DNA of 64,000 bases from Fictibacillus nanhaiensis (GTDB taxonomy: Bacteria > Bacillota > Bacilli > Bacillales > Fictibacillaceae), in assembly GCA_016401345.1 (NCBI GenBank), contig JAEACG010000001.1, positions 124,001 to 188,000 of the forward strand. The letters run 5' to 3'. Below, piece after piece: positions 29,625 through 38,934 of the stretch (its first letter is position 1; the number at the start of each line of letters is the position of its first letter). Position numbers and translations under genes: made by a program. The notes below the pieces were generated by a model. That model worked only from the letters and a program-made list of their open reading frames with translations, did no database searches and was not told where the DNA came from.

Positions 29625-30722
29625 TTATAAAGTAATTTGAGTTAAATAATTCTCATTCTGTAGAATGTCTTGTGCTTGGTCTCGATCATTATCATCTTGG
29701 AAGCTCAATCGAAGTACTCCGTTGAGTCCTTCTCTTACTTCTAAAATACTCAAATTAATAATACTAATTTCTGATTGTGCCAGAAGTGCAGTAATGTGAG
29801 ATAAAGCACCTACTTTATCGAGGATATCCACATATAGATCTGAAAACGGATGAATCGCACCTTTTGACCGAACAGGTAAGGAATCTCGGAATGATTTTGC
29901 ACCTTCAAAGTAATCATAGAGTTCCGATTCATCTCCCTTTTCAACGAACTCAATCACCGTATCCATCTCATTTTTCCACTCATTTAATAGTTTAAGAAGA
30001 TGTGACTTATTTTGACTGACAATATCACTCCACATTTTAGGAGAGCTTGAAGCAATACGCGTAATGTCTCGAAACCCTCCTGCTGCAAGTTGCTGAATCA
30101 ACGGTTTTTCCTTCGCATGATTTTGCGCAATCCTCACAAGGCTTGAGGCGACAAGATGCGGAAAGTGACTTATGATTCCAGTAAGAAAATCATGTTCATC
30201 TGGGTCAGTAACGAGAAATTTTGCTCTTGTCCCTTTTAACCATGTCTTTGCTTCATCGATATCTACTTCAGTAGTTAAGGAGTTTGGTGTCAAAAAATAA
30301 AAGGCATTTTCCAACAGATGTACCTTTGCACTTTCCACTCCTGTTTTGTGCGATCCAGCCATAGGGTGACCACCAATAAAACGAATGCCAGAAACGGCCA
30401 TTTCCTCTGCTTTATTCATAATCGATTTTTTTGTGCTTCCAACGTCCATAACTAACGCTTTAATTACAGGTGAAATGGTAGCTAGTTTCTCCATCACCTG
30501 CAACGTTGCTTCAACAGGTGTTGCAATTATGATTAGATCTGCTATTGGGGCAATCCCAGTAAAGTCTGTAACAACTTCGTCAATTACGCCTATTTCTGCT
30601 GCCTTTACACTGTTGTCAGCATAAACGTCGTACCCATAGATTGTTGCTTCGTGTTCTTGTTTGATAGAAAGAGCGATTGAACCACCAATCAATCCAACCC
30701 CTATTAGTAAGACGTTCTTCAT
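29625..30722 (-). CDS. tyrA: Prephenate dehydrogenase with ACT domain
   Basis: 365 residues; oxidatively decarboxylates prephenate to 4-hydroxyphenylpyruvate, the tyrosine-specific step. The NAD-binding motif GVGLIGGS is at residues 8-15. [10 protein letters not shown] (about 118-127) is a conserved active-site loop. The C-terminal ACT domain (about 290-365, [20 protein letters not shown]) is expected to sense tyrosine, giving allosteric feedback on top of the T-box. It sits between aroB and aroA with short gaps (16 and 14 bp). AAGGAG precedes the ATG. Confidence 0.96.
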   Translation of the reverse strand: MKNVLLIGVGLIGGSIALSIKQEHEATIYGYDVYADNSVKAAEIGVIDEVVTDFTGIAPIADLIIIATPVEATLQVMEKLATISPVIKALVMDVGSTKKSIMNKAEEMAVSGIRFIGGHPMAGSHKTGVESAKVHLLENAFYFLTPNSLTTEVDIDEAKTWLKGTRAKFLVTDPDEHDFLTGIISHFPHLVASSLVRIAQNHAKEKPLIQQLAAGGFRDITRIASSSPKMWSDIVSQNKSHLLKLLNEWKNEMDTVIEFVEKGDESELYDYFEGAKSFRDSLPVRSKGAIHPFSDLYVDILDKVGALSHITALLAQSEISIINLSILEVREGLNGVLRLSFQDDNDRDQAQDILQNENYLTQITL

Positions 30723-30738
30723 GTAGTCATACTCCTTT

Positions 30739-31812
30739 TTAAATCTCTCCTATAAAAGAAGATAATTTACGCTCTAATTCTTCTGAAGTAAAAGGTGACA
30801 AATAGGGCTTACCGAAACCGTTCAGCAGCACCATTTGAATCATGCCCTTTTCAGCTTTCTTATCTTTTTTCATACGATTGATTAATGAGGAAGAAGATAA
30901 ATGCTTAGGAAATGACGGATAACCTAAAGATGTTAACCACAGTTTTAGTTCTTTTCCTAAATTTTCTGTGCCCTCGTTTAGTGAAAGTGCAAATAGCATA
31001 CCTAATGCAACTGCTTCACCATGAGTGATGCCTTTGTATTGAAGCTCTCCTTCTATAGCATGGCCGAGTGTATGACCAAAGTTCAAATATGCCCGAATTC
31101 CTTTTTCTTTCTCGTCTTGTGTGACGATCGCATTTTTTATTTCGATGCCTTTTATAAGAGCTTGCTGTAGACAGTCACCTTTTAGATCATCAATGGTTTT
31201 AACGTTTTCTCTTAACGAACGATATAGATTTTCATCAGCAATCAATGCGTGTTTTACGACCTCCGCAAAGCCAGATCTTTTTTCGTTAAGTGGTAAGGTA
31301 GTCAAGAAGTCTGTGGAATAGATCACCGCTTCAGGTTGATGAAATACCCCGATCATGTTCTTACCTTCAGGGTGATTGATACCCGTTTTCCCACCTACTG
31401 CACTATCATGTGCGAGTATAGAAGTCGGGATTTGAACAAAGCGAATTCCTCTCATATAGGTTCCTGCGACAAATCCAGCAAGGTCTCCGATCATACCGCC
31501 TCCAAGCGCAATAACAACAGATGACCGGTCGAGTTCTTTAGTTAGAGCAAAACTTTGGCAAGCCATATAATTCTCAAAAGACTTTTGATCATCACCAGCC
31601 TGAATTTGTATCGTTTCATGAGTGAATGCATCACCGATCACTTTTTGTACGGTTTCTAAATAGAGGGCTCCAACGTTTTCATCTGTTATGATCAATAGGT
31701 TCTTAGGTGAAGGATTCAGATTTTCAAGAACTACTTTAAGCTGATCAATTACTTTTTCACCAATAAAAACCGGGTAGTTCTTTGAAGGTGTTGTTATGTG
31801 TATCGTGTTCAT
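30739..31812 (-). CDS. aroB: 3-dehydroquinate synthase
   Basis: 357 residues; converts DAHP to 3-dehydroquinate using NAD and a divalent metal. Seen are the NAD-binding ALGGGMIGDLAGFVAGTYMRG (glycine-rich) region near residue 105, PTSILAHDSAVGGKTG with the active-site lysine, and the metal ligands in GFAEVVKHA (Glu), NFGHTLGHA (His) and ITHGEAVA (His). Lengths are typical. Its start follows the aroC stop directly, with the ribosome site AAGGGTG inside the end of aroC, so translation is coupled. Confidence 0.96.
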   Translation of the reverse strand: MNTIHITTPSKNYPVFIGEKVIDQLKVVLENLNPSPKNLLIITDENVGALYLETVQKVIGDAFTHETIQIQAGDDQKSFENYMACQSFALTKELDRSSVVIALGGGMIGDLAGFVAGTYMRGIRFVQIPTSILAHDSAVGGKTGINHPEGKNMIGVFHQPEAVIYSTDFLTTLPLNEKRSGFAEVVKHALIADENLYRSLRENVKTIDDLKGDCLQQALIKGIEIKNAIVTQDEKEKGIRAYLNFGHTLGHAIEGELQYKGITHGEAVALGMLFALSLNEGTENLGKELKLWLTSLGYPSFPKHLSSSSLINRMKKDKKAEKGMIQMVLLNGFGKPYLSPFTSEELERKLSSFIGEI

Positions 31813-32982
31813 TTAAAACACCCTTGCACGTTCTTGGTGCTGCACGATGTTTTTCTTAATCACTTCCATGTTATCTTGTCCAAATTGATTGACTAGGGCA
31901 CTTGCAAGCTCCCAAGCAACTACAGATTCTGCTACAACACTTGCTGCAGGAACTGCACAGCTGTCAGAGCGTTCAATGCTTGCGGCGAAGACTTCTTTTG
32001 TTTCAATATCCACACTGTTTAGCGGCTTGTATAGAGTAGGAATCGGCTTCATCACACCACGGACAACAACTGGCATTCCGGTCGTCATTCCTCCCTCAAA
32101 GCCTCCTGCGTTGTTTGTTCTTCTTGTATAACCACGTTCGATATCCCAAACAATCTCATCATGCACTTCACTTCCAGGTTTTCTTGCTGCTTCAAAACCA
32201 ATACCGATCTCAGCACCTTTAAATGCATTGATACTCATAATAGCTGCTGCTAATTTGGCATCGAGTTTATTATCATAATGGGTGTAGCTTCCAACGCCTA
32301 CTGGCATACCTTCTACGATTACTTCTACAACCCCACCGATCGAGTCTCCGTTTTCTTTTGCCGAATCGATGGCATCCATCATCGTCTTTTCAACATTTTT
32401 ATCGAAACATCTAACAGGAGAGACCTCCGTTTTTTCACGAAGTTCTTCTAACGATTCATAGGAAGTATTCTCAGCTATTACACCACCTAGTTCTAACACA
32501 TGTCCTCCAACTTCAACACCAAGTTCTTTAAGGACCTTTTTCGCAACAGCACCTGCTGCAACTCTTACAGTTGTTTCTCGGGCTGAAGAACGTTCAAGCA
32601 CGTTTCTCATATCTCGATGATTGTATTTGATAGCACCGTTTAGATCTGCATGACCCGGTCGAGGTCTAGAGATAACACGTTTCACTTCTGCGTTGTCGTC
32701 TTCGAGAGGTTCAGCACCCATGATCTTCGTCCAATGAGTAAAGTCTTTGTTTTCAACAATGAGTGTGATCGGCGAGCCGAGCGTTACTCCGTGACGTACA
32801 CCACTTACGATCTGAACCTGATCTTTCTCAATCTGCATTCGACGTCCGCGCCCATGCCCTTTTTGACGTCTAGCTAGTTCTTCGTTAATGTCTTCTGCTA
32901 CTAGAGGCAAACCTGCTGGTACACCTTCAATGATTGTTGTGAGTTGAGGGCCGTGTGACTCCCCTGCTGTTAAATATCTCAT
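31813..32982 (-). CDS. aroC: Chorismate synthase
   Basis: 389 residues; makes chorismate from EPSP using reduced FMN (aroF in Bacillus subtilis). It begins [14 protein letters not shown], the family's conserved start, with [22 protein letters not shown] near residue 45. [13 protein letters not shown] and RSSARETT(V)RVAAGA form the FMN/EPSP site. First gene of the operon aroC-aroB-tyrA-aroA, whose 5' leader is a tyrosine-type T-box. The GGGAGG site is well placed. Confidence 0.97.
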   Translation of the reverse strand: MRYLTAGESHGPQLTTIIEGVPAGLPLVAEDINEELARRQKGHGRGRRMQIEKDQVQIVSGVRHGVTLGSPITLIVENKDFTHWTKIMGAEPLEDDNAEVKRVISRPRPGHADLNGAIKYNHRDMRNVLERSSARETTVRVAAGAVAKKVLKELGVEVGGHVLELGGVIAENTSYESLEELREKTEVSPVRCFDKNVEKTMMDAIDSAKENGDSIGGVVEVIVEGMPVGVGSYTHYDNKLDAKLAAAIMSINAFKGAEIGIGFEAARKPGSEVHDEIVWDIERGYTRRTNNAGGFEGGMTTGMPVVVRGVMKPIPTLYKPLNSVDIETKEVFAASIERSDSCAVPAASVVAESVVAWELASALVNQFGQDNMEVIKKNIVQHQERARVF

Positions 32983-33116
32983 GTTCTATTCCTCCCGTTT
33001 GCCTGTTTATTTATAGAAAAATCTTTGCTGAACCGTTTATCTTTGAGTCAGCCTTAGTTGTACATAACATTTCCCTTTTTTACTTATTGCACTTGTAAAA
33101 ATAGTTCTGATAGTAC

Positions 33117-33350
33117 AAAAAAATCCCTGCTAATAAGCAGGGACGAATTATCATCGCGGTACCACCCTGACAGCAAAGAATATATCTTTGCCACCTTCAT
33201 TTTGTTAACGGAAATTTTTCCGGCCTTTTTCAAAGCATGCTCAAGAATTGTAATTCGTGAAAGGCTATGTACTGATTTGCACCACCATCAGCTCTCTAAT
33301 AACAGGGAACCATTTCACTACTGCTGTTCTTTCATTGCGATTTGTTTTAT
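33117..33350 (-). promoter_or_regulatory. T-box leader of the aroC operon, tyrosine specifier
   Basis: On the minus strand, the T-box sequence AGGGTGGTACCGCG lies at 33168-33155, followed by the terminator CCCTGCTTATTAGCAGGG plus seven Ts (33143-33117). Upstream, stem I shows the GGTGGTGCAAATCAG apical region. The specifier loop GAAT-TAC-AATT gives codon TAC (33252-33250), tyrosine. Uncharged tRNA-Tyr would favour the antiterminator, so chorismate and tyrosine synthesis rises when tyrosine is short. Start of transcription is not fixed; the leader may extend to about 33390. Confidence 0.92.
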
Positions 33351-33497
33351 AAAGTTATAAACAGTTTTAGCACGTTGAAGCGCTGTTGTAAAGGAAATTC
33401 ATTCATTTTTCTTAAAATTTACATTACCTTCATCTATATGTCAAAAAGCTTGTAAAACAGGCTGAAAAATAATTTTTATCTTTTTTTGTGTAAGTAC

Positions 33498-33526
33498 TTG
33501 ACATTCTTTTAAAATCCCTTTAAAGT
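33498..33526 (+). promoter_or_regulatory. Promoter of the DAHP synthase gene
   Basis: TTGACA (33498-33503), 17-bp spacer, TAAAGT (33521-33526). It would give a leader of about 125 bases before the gene at 33660. Confidence 0.75.
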
Positions 33527-33540
33527 TACAAACAATACTT

Positions 33541-33635
33541 TATGAGACACACGCTTTAAAGCGCGAAAGTGTCTATGTAACGATGTATATATATAAGCCT
33601 ATGAGCGGCCGCGATATAGGAACTAATGACAGTAG
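33541..33635 (+). other. Structured 5' leader of the DAHP synthase gene, unidentified
   Basis: Within the predicted leader are an AGACAC / GTGTCT hairpin enclosing the self-complementary CGCTTTAAAGCG, and a CCTAT / ATAGG hairpin around GCGGCCGC. No T-box motif, no T-run terminator and no riboswitch consensus that I recognise. The rest of 33351-33659 is AT-rich and otherwise featureless. Confidence 0.4.
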
Positions 33636-33659
33636 TATAAATATGGGGAGGAACCACAC

Positions 33660-34739
33660 ATGTCAAACGAATTAGCAGACTTACGCAAACAGATGGATGA
33701 TATTTCTTTAAAAATTTTAGAACTTTTAAATGAACGAGGTAATGTTGCACAACAAATTGGAAAGCTTAAGGAAATGCAAGGAGTTAAACGGTTTGATCCT
33801 GTAAGAGAAAGAGAGCTATTAGATCTGATTGCTTCTCATAACGATGGTCCGTTCGAAACATCAACGGTACAGCACATCTTCAAGCAAATCTTCAAAGCGA
33901 GCTTGGAGCTCCAAAAAGATGATAACCGAAAAGCATTACTCGTATCTCGTAAAAAGAAACCTGAAGATACGATCGTAAATGTAAAAGGTGAAAAGATTGG
34001 TGATGGTAATCCCCACTTCATCATGGGTCCTTGTGCGGTAGAAAGCTACGAACAAGTGAAGCAAGTAGCAGAAGTCATTGCAGAAAAAGGATTAACACTA
34101 ATCCGAGGTGGCGCATTCAAACCGCGTACGTCTCCTTACGACTTCCAAGGTCTTGGACTTGAAGGATTAAAGATTCTTCGTAAAGCAGCAGATGAACATC
34201 AGCTTGCTGTTGTAAGTGAAATTCTTAATCCGAACGATATTGAGATGGCGCTAGATTATGTTGATGTGATTCAGATCGGCGCACGTAACATGCAGAATTT
34301 TGATCTATTGAAAGCAGCTGGATCTGTGAACAAACCAGTATTGCTGAAGCGTGGGTTAGCTGCGACGATTGAAGAATTCATGTACGCTGCAGAATACATC
34401 TTGGCTCAAGGTAACTCACAAGTTATTCTATGTGAACGCGGTATTCGTACTTACGAGAGAGCAACTCGTAACACACTCGATATTTCAGCGGTACCTATTC
34501 TTAAAAAAGAAACGCATCTCCCGGTAGTTGTGGACGTAACACACTCAACGGGCCGAAAAGACCTTCTCCTCCCTGCTGCTAAAGCGGCAATGGCGATCGG
34601 AGCCGATGCAGTTATGGCTGAAGTACATCCTGACCCAGCAGTAGCGCTATCAGATTCAGCACAACAGATGAACATTCCAGAATTCCATGAATTCATGGAT
34701 GCTCTATTAAACAAGGAAAAAAAGAAGATTCATTCTTAA
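33660..34739 (+). CDS. aroG: Bifunctional chorismate mutase / 3-deoxy-7-phosphoheptulonate synthase
   Basis: 359 residues, the AroA(G) fusion of Bacillus. Residues 1-90 are an AroQ-type chorismate mutase ([30 protein letters not shown]). Residues about 105-359 are a type I-beta DAHP synthase with [31 protein letters not shown] and [11 protein letters not shown], joining erythrose-4-phosphate and phosphoenolpyruvate. The mutase part acts as the sensor for chorismate/prephenate inhibition in Bacillus. Start has GGGGAGG. It is transcribed away from the aroC operon and ends at its own terminator. The symbol follows the mutase-fusion naming; databases also use aroA or aroF. Confidence 0.95.
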   Translation: MSNELADLRKQMDDISLKILELLNERGNVAQQIGKLKEMQGVKRFDPVRERELLDLIASHNDGPFETSTVQHIFKQIFKASLELQKDDNRKALLVSRKKKPEDTIVNVKGEKIGDGNPHFIMGPCAVESYEQVKQVAEVIAEKGLTLIRGGAFKPRTSPYDFQGLGLEGLKILRKAADEHQLAVVSEILNPNDIEMALDYVDVIQIGARNMQNFDLLKAAGSVNKPVLLKRGLAATIEEFMYAAEYILAQGNSQVILCERGIRTYERATRNTLDISAVPILKKETHLPVVVDVTHSTGRKDLLLPAAKAAMAIGADAVMAEVHPDPAVALSDSAQQMNIPEFHEFMDALLNKEKKKIHS

Positions 34740-34744
34740 TAGAT

Positions 34745-34781
34745 AGAATAAGCCTGGCTCAATGAGTCAGGCTTATTCTTT
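34745..34781. terminator. Terminator after DAHP synthase
   Basis: AGAATAAGCCTG / CAGGCTTATTCT with an 11-base loop, followed by TTGG. It lies between two convergent genes. Confidence 0.85.
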
Positions 34782-34795
34782 GGTCGCTTTTTGGC

Positions 34796-34996
34796 TTAGC
34801 CTTCGAAATATTCTTTGTAGTATCCGCCTATTTTCCCTGTGTTATCTACTACAAAATAAAATTCCTCTGTTTCATTTTTTAGTTCATATGTTTTGCCGGC
34901 AGTTAAAGCACGGTTAACCATATATTTTTTTGCATCTGTATGTACGCATTTGATCTCGCGAATTGTTTCTCTGTTCGCCCACTCTAAATGAATCAT
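34796..34996 (-). CDS. Small conserved Bacillaceae protein, 66 residues (DUF6501-like)
   Basis: 66-residue soluble protein with mixed strands (starts MIHLEWANRETIREIKCVHT, ends IGGYYKEYFEG). It resembles a family of small uncharacterised Bacillus proteins that I believe is DUF6501. The AAAGGAGAGAG site before the ATG supports translation. It has one cysteine and no membrane segment. No function can be given. It stands alone, convergent with the DAHP synthase gene. Confidence 0.7.
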   Translation of the reverse strand: MIHLEWANRETIREIKCVHTDAKKYMVNRALTAGKTYELKNETEEFYFVVDNTGKIGGYYKEYFEG

Positions 34997-35151
34997 GAAG
35001 TCTCTCTCCTTTAAGAAATTCTTTTGTTAAATCATAATGTGCCTTGCTCTATCTGTCAAATTCATTTTCTAGAGCTCCTTTCCTAGTATTTCACAGATTG
35101 TTTCGGTTAATATGATAAGGAAGATAATTATTAGAATGGAGATCTACATAT

Positions 35152-36114
35152 ATGAAAGCATTAGTTTTTGACTCATTCGGTGGTCCCGAGGTTTTAGACT
35201 ATCGTGAAATTAAAAATCCAGTTATTGGTGACCAAGACATTTTGGTAGAAATGAAAGCCATTGGCTTAAACTTCGCTGATGTTTATAGAAGAAAAGGCAA
35301 TTATCATCTAGAAGGAAAGCCTCCTTACATTCTAGGTTATGAAGGAGCAGGGATCGTTAAAGAAGTTGGCAGTGCTGTTAATGGTGTTTCTGTTGGAGAT
35401 CGTATCGCATTCGCAGATGTACCCGCTGCAAACGCGGAACTGGTCGTTGTCCCTAATGAAAAAGCAATACCCATTCCAGAAGGTGTTTCCTTTGAAGCAG
35501 CAGCCTCTCTTTTGTTACAAGGGTTGACTGCACACTATCTGACTAGAGACAGTTTTTCGATTAAACAAGGTCATGTTGCATTGGTTCATGCTTCCGCTGG
35601 CGGTGTTGGACAGCTATTGATTCAGATCATCAAGTTGCTTGGCGGAAAGGTTATTGGTCTAACATCTTCAGAAGAAAAACGTCAGGTCGCTTTTGAAGCA
35701 GGAGCGGATTCAGTATTCTTATATAATGATAATTGGACAGAAAGCGTGTTGAGTGAAACATCTGGCAAAGGTGTAGACGTTGTTTACGAGTCAGTTGGTT
35801 CTACGATAATGGACAGTTTCGAAGTTACAAGGATTGGCGGAACCGTAGTATTCTTTGGTATGGCTGACGGCGACCCTGTGTCCATTGATCCCCGCATGCT
35901 CATGGATACTTCTAAGACGTTGACCGGAGGCGACTTGTGGAACGTTCTAACCTCTCACGAAGAACGTGTAAAACGTTCAAGCGAGCTGTTTGAATGGATT
36001 AAGGATGGAGATGTAAAAATTAATGAAACACCTTTCTCTTTACGTGATGGAGCAAAAGCTCATGAGTATTTGGAGAGTAGAAAGAGTACAGGGAAGATTT
36101 TGTTGATACCTTAA
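35152..36114 (+). CDS. Zinc-free quinone oxidoreductase (MDR family, Qor-like)
   Basis: 320-residue medium-chain dehydrogenase/reductase. The N-terminal GroES-like domain starts MKALVFDSFGGPEVLDYREI. The nucleotide-binding HASAGGVGQLLIQIIKLLGG (about residues 144-163) carries the AxxGxxG form of NADPH:quinone reductases. The catalytic- and structural-zinc cysteines of alcohol dehydrogenases are absent. It probably reduces quinones or alpha,beta-unsaturated carbonyls with NADPH as protection. Monocistronic, with a terminator 13 bp downstream. Confidence 0.88.
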   Translation: MKALVFDSFGGPEVLDYREIKNPVIGDQDILVEMKAIGLNFADVYRRKGNYHLEGKPPYILGYEGAGIVKEVGSAVNGVSVGDRIAFADVPAANAELVVVPNEKAIPIPEGVSFEAAASLLLQGLTAHYLTRDSFSIKQGHVALVHASAGGVGQLLIQIIKLLGGKVIGLTSSEEKRQVAFEAGADSVFLYNDNWTESVLSETSGKGVDVVYESVGSTIMDSFEVTRIGGTVVFFGMADGDPVSIDPRMLMDTSKTLTGGDLWNVLTSHEERVKRSSELFEWIKDGDVKINETPFSLRDGAKAHEYLESRKSTGKILLIP

Positions 36115-36126
36115 GTTATATAATTG

Positions 36127-36157
36127 AGGGCGGCTGTTGGTTACAGCTGCCTTTTTT
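36127..36157 (+). terminator. Terminator after quinone oxidoreductase
   Basis: GGCGGCTGT-TGGTT-ACAGCTGCC is followed by TTTTTT. Confidence 0.9.
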
Positions 36158-36166
36158 GTGTTTTAG

Positions 36167-36235
36167 TTGCAAAATGCAAATAAATTAATATTTAATTATT
36201 CGTACTTTGCAAGTAAAGTTAGTTGCATTTTGCAA
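36167..36235. repeat. Paired TTGCA-N3-TGCAA dyads
   Basis: TTGCAAAATGCAA (36167-36179) and TTGCATTTTGCAA (36223-36235) are exact reverse complements and each is itself an inverted repeat. They start 56 bp apart around an AT-rich palindromic core. They lie between two convergent 3' ends, not next to a visible promoter. Function unknown. Confidence 0.6.
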
Positions 36236-36311
36236 TTAATATAAAATTTGCAAACAGTAGGTTCATATATCTACTCTTTATTAGACTAAAATAATATTAT
36301 GTTGTGTTGAT

Positions 36312-37289
36312 CTATTCAGGAATTGGTAGATGGTAAGTTGCTGAATTAGTAGGTCCGCTCGGGGTAAGATTCATGGATTTTAGAAGATTTTTCATGCAAG
36401 TAGTTGAATCAATGTGTAAAAAACGTCTTAACGTTTTGTTCTTAACTGGCTCATCAAAGATCAGTGCGTAGTCTTGGATTGCTCTTATATGAGCATCTTT
36501 GGACTTTTCATTGCACTTAGTACAAACCCAAGTACTTCTCTCTCGTTTCATAGGAACATGATTGCAGTCTGGACAAAAGACTCCAGTAATAAAATCTGTT
36601 TTCTTGATGTTATATGTTTTTAATACGTCTGGATTGTGCTTTTCGTGTTGCTTTAATAGCTTTGTAGTAAGTTTTGAGAGGTCTTTCTTTGAGAGGATTT
36701 CTTAATGATGAATCGTTGAAAATTCTTGAATTTTGTTGGCTAGACCCTTAGCTCGAATAATATGAGCTGCTTTTTTACCATAATGCGGTGATAGTGTAAT
36801 AAAAGATTTATGATTTGTTAGAACAACGAGGGAATAAAGTGGGATTTTAGGCAACTGATTTCTTGTGAACCAGCTATCCAGATATGATTTTTGTTGTTGG
36901 ACCTGGTTAACTGGATCAGGAAAAGTTTCATCTATGCCATTTTTCGTTCTTTTCATCTGATCGAAGTGATGATCAAAATATAGATCGCCTGAGAGATTTT
37001 TAACTTCGAGCAAAACCCAAAACGAAGAATGAAGAACCAGACAGTCAATCTGAAAGTAGTACTTCTTTTCTTTATCTCTTGGAAGTCGCAAGTCATGAAA
37101 AATGAGGTATGAATTCTCATCTAAATCGTGCAAAAAATAATCTAATGCCACTTCACCTCAATAACCTGCTGAATATCTAGCAAATTCAATTTGTAATTCA
37201 CCGTGTTTCAGATGATTGTGTACTAATCTTTGTAAGATGGCGTCTAATTTTAATAGTTTCAGGGGCTTGGTACGTGGTTTTTTTATCAA
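36312..37289 (-). pseudogene. NERD-domain nuclease-related gene broken by two in-frame stop codons
   Basis: One continuous frame of 326 codons from a TTG at 37289 (AGAGGTGA site) resembles Bacillaceae NERD-domain proteins of similar length. The order is a short N-terminal helix (IKKPRTKPLKLLKLDAILQR), the NERD core with DCLVLHSSFWVLLEVKNLSG, and a C-terminal zinc ribbon (CPDC...CTKC). TGA at 37160-37158 replaces an expected arginine codon (CGA to TGA) in the GYRGE motif. TAA at 36704-36702 interrupts the region before the zinc ribbon. All three open segments are in the same frame, so these are nonsense changes, not frameshifts. Probably a decayed gene. NERD proteins are thought to be nuclease-related. 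Confidence 0.8.
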
Positions 37290-37405
37290 GGTATCACCTC
37301 TAGCTATTTTAGTACATATATCATTCGATAAAAAATGATAAAAGACCTTTATTTTCAGCAATGGTTTGATGAATAATTTTTTGCTCGGAATTTAGGTTGT
37401 GCACA

Positions 37406-37509
37406 ATTAAGTCTAAATTGAAAAAATTAAGTCAAAAAAGACTTTCATTAAGTCGTTTAGCCTACCAATTAAGCTGACACCAACCACAATTAAGCCGAAA
37501 ATTAAAAAT
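37406..37509. repeat. Degenerate tandem array, ATTAAG every 20-21 bp
   Basis: ATTAAG occurs at 37406, 37426, 37447, 37468 and 37489, that is at 20, 21, 21 and 21 bp, usually as AATTAAG followed by T or C. The sequence between the cores is not conserved. It lies in a 370-bp gene-free gap between the broken NERD gene and odhB's terminator. The rest of that gap is AT-rich and holds nothing else I can name. Confidence 0.65.
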
Positions 37510-37605
37510 AAAGGCCATTCGACAAATCCAGCCAACCTTCCTTCCAAAACACTCGCTAACCTCCCACACCGCACTAACGACCTATCCTCTATTCAAACCC
37601 ACCAA

Positions 37606-37637
37606 AAAAACACCCCCTGCAAGCAGGGGGTGTTCCA
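37606..37637 (-). terminator. Terminator after odhB
   Basis: On the minus strand AACACCCCCTG-CTTG-CAGGGGGTGTT is followed by TTTTT. The stem is strong and GC-rich. Confidence 0.95.
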
Positions 37638-37659
37638 TATCATCATTACGTACTAAACA

Positions 37660-38934
37660 TTAACCTTCTAAAAGAAGTGATTCTGGATCTTCCAGAAGTG
37701 ATTTAATTGTTGTTAAGAAGCTTACCGCTTCTTTTCCATCTACAATACGGTGATCATAAGAAAGTGCGATGTACATCATTGGACGGTTTTCCATACGCTC
37801 TTTATCGATCGCTACTGGTCTCCATTGGATTGTATGCATTCCAAGGATACCAACTTGAGGTGCGTTCAAGATTGGTGTTGAAAGCATCGATCCGAAGATT
37901 CCGCCGTTCGTGATTGTAAATGATCCACCTTGAAGGTCTTCTAATGATAGCTTTTTAGAACGTGCCTTCTCAGCTAAGTTTCCGATTTCTTTTTCGATAC
38001 CAGCGAAGCTTAGACGATCAGCGTTGCGAACAACTGGTACAACTAGTCCTTCTTCTGCTCCAACTGCGATTCCGATATCGTAGAACTTCTTAAGAACCAT
38101 TTCATCGCCTTGAATTTCAGCATTGATGGCAGGGAACTTTTTCAGTGCTCCGACAACAGCTTTCGTGAAGAATGACATGTATCCTAGTTTAACTCCGTTT
38201 TGCTCATAGAACTTGTCCTTACGACGAGCACGAACTTCGTTGATCGCCGTCATATCAACTTCATTAAACGTTGTAAGCATAGCTGCAGTTTGTTGAGCTT
38301 CAACTAAACGTTTAGCGATCGTTTGACGTCTACGGGACATCTTCACGCGCTCTACAGGTTTCTCAGGATTTACCGCTTCAACAGAAGCAGCTGGTTTAGA
38401 AGCTGATGCTGCTGGCTTAGATGCCGGAGCAGCTTTCTCTGTGCTTCCACCTTCAACATGACGTTTTACATCTTCCGTGCGAACGCGTCCTAGAGGATCG
38501 CGAGCATTCACTTCAGATAGATCGATGCCTTTCTCACGAGCAAGCTTGCGAGCTGCAGGAGATGCGATCGGGCGATCAGAAGCTTTCAGTTCTTCTTCAG
38601 CCGCGTCTTTTTCAACGACTGGCTCTTGTTTTTGTTGAGTTGGAGCAGCTTTTTCTTCCGTCTTTTCTTCTGCTGCAGGTTCTGTAGACTCAGAAGCTCC
38701 GCCTTCAACGATGGAAGCGATGATATCCCCAACGGCTACAGTGTCACCTGGTTCAACTTTAATATTTTTTAAAACGCCATCTCGCTCAGCACTGATTTCA
38801 ATGTTTACTTTATCAGTTTCAAGCTCTACTAGATCTTCACCTTTAACAACTGTGTCGCCTTCTTTTTTAAGCCATTGTGCTACTGTACCTTCTGAAATTG
38901 ATTCGGCTAACTCCGGAACTTTAACGTCAAACAT
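37660..38934 (-). CDS. odhB: Dihydrolipoyllysine succinyltransferase, E2 of 2-oxoglutarate dehydrogenase
   Basis: 424 residues from the ATG at 38934, eight bases after GAGGGAGG; the GTG six bases upstream is too close to that site. The lipoyl domain (1-80) carries the lipoylated lysine in [11 protein letters not shown] (Lys42). An Ala/Pro/Glu-rich linker follows, then the peripheral-subunit-binding domain [19 protein letters not shown] (about 125-160), a second flexible Ala/Ser/Pro linker, and the catalytic domain ending in [12 protein letters not shown], which holds the active-site histidine. It transfers succinyl to CoA in the TCA cycle. It overlaps odhA by 8 bp. Confidence 0.97.
   Translation of the reverse strand: MFDVKVPELAESISEGTVAQWLKKEGDTVVKGEDLVELETDKVNIEISAERDGVLKNIKVEPGDTVAVGDIIASIVEGGASESTEPAAEEKTEEKAAPTQQKQEPVVEKDAAEEELKASDRPIASPAARKLAREKGIDLSEVNARDPLGRVRTEDVKRHVEGGSTEKAAPASKPAASASKPAASVEAVNPEKPVERVKMSRRRQTIAKRLVEAQQTAAMLTTFNEVDMTAINEVRARRKDKFYEQNGVKLGYMSFFTKAVVGALKKFPAINAEIQGDEMVLKKFYDIGIAVGAEEGLVVPVVRNADRLSFAGIEKEIGNLAEKARSKKLSLEDLQGGSFTITNGGIFGSMLSTPILNAPQVGILGMHTIQWRPVAIDKERMENRPMMYIALSYDHRIVDGKEAVSFLTTIKSLLEDPESLLLEG

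Noticed and set aside
28327-34739. A full aro-trp supraoperon
   Set aside because: Only aroC, aroB, tyrA and aroA (plus the separate DAHP synthase gene) are present. There is no aroH, trp gene or hisC between or beside them.
36312-37289. Selenocysteine or other stop-codon read-through in the NERD gene
   Set aside because: There are two different stops (TGA and TAA), no selenocysteine machinery or SECIS-like hairpin is evident, and nuclease-related proteins are not selenoproteins.
37406-37509. CRISPR-like spacing of a repeat at 21-bp intervals
   Set aside because: Only a 6-base core is shared and the total unit is 20-21 bp. CRISPR repeats are 23-50 bp with 25-40 bp spacers, and no cas genes are present.
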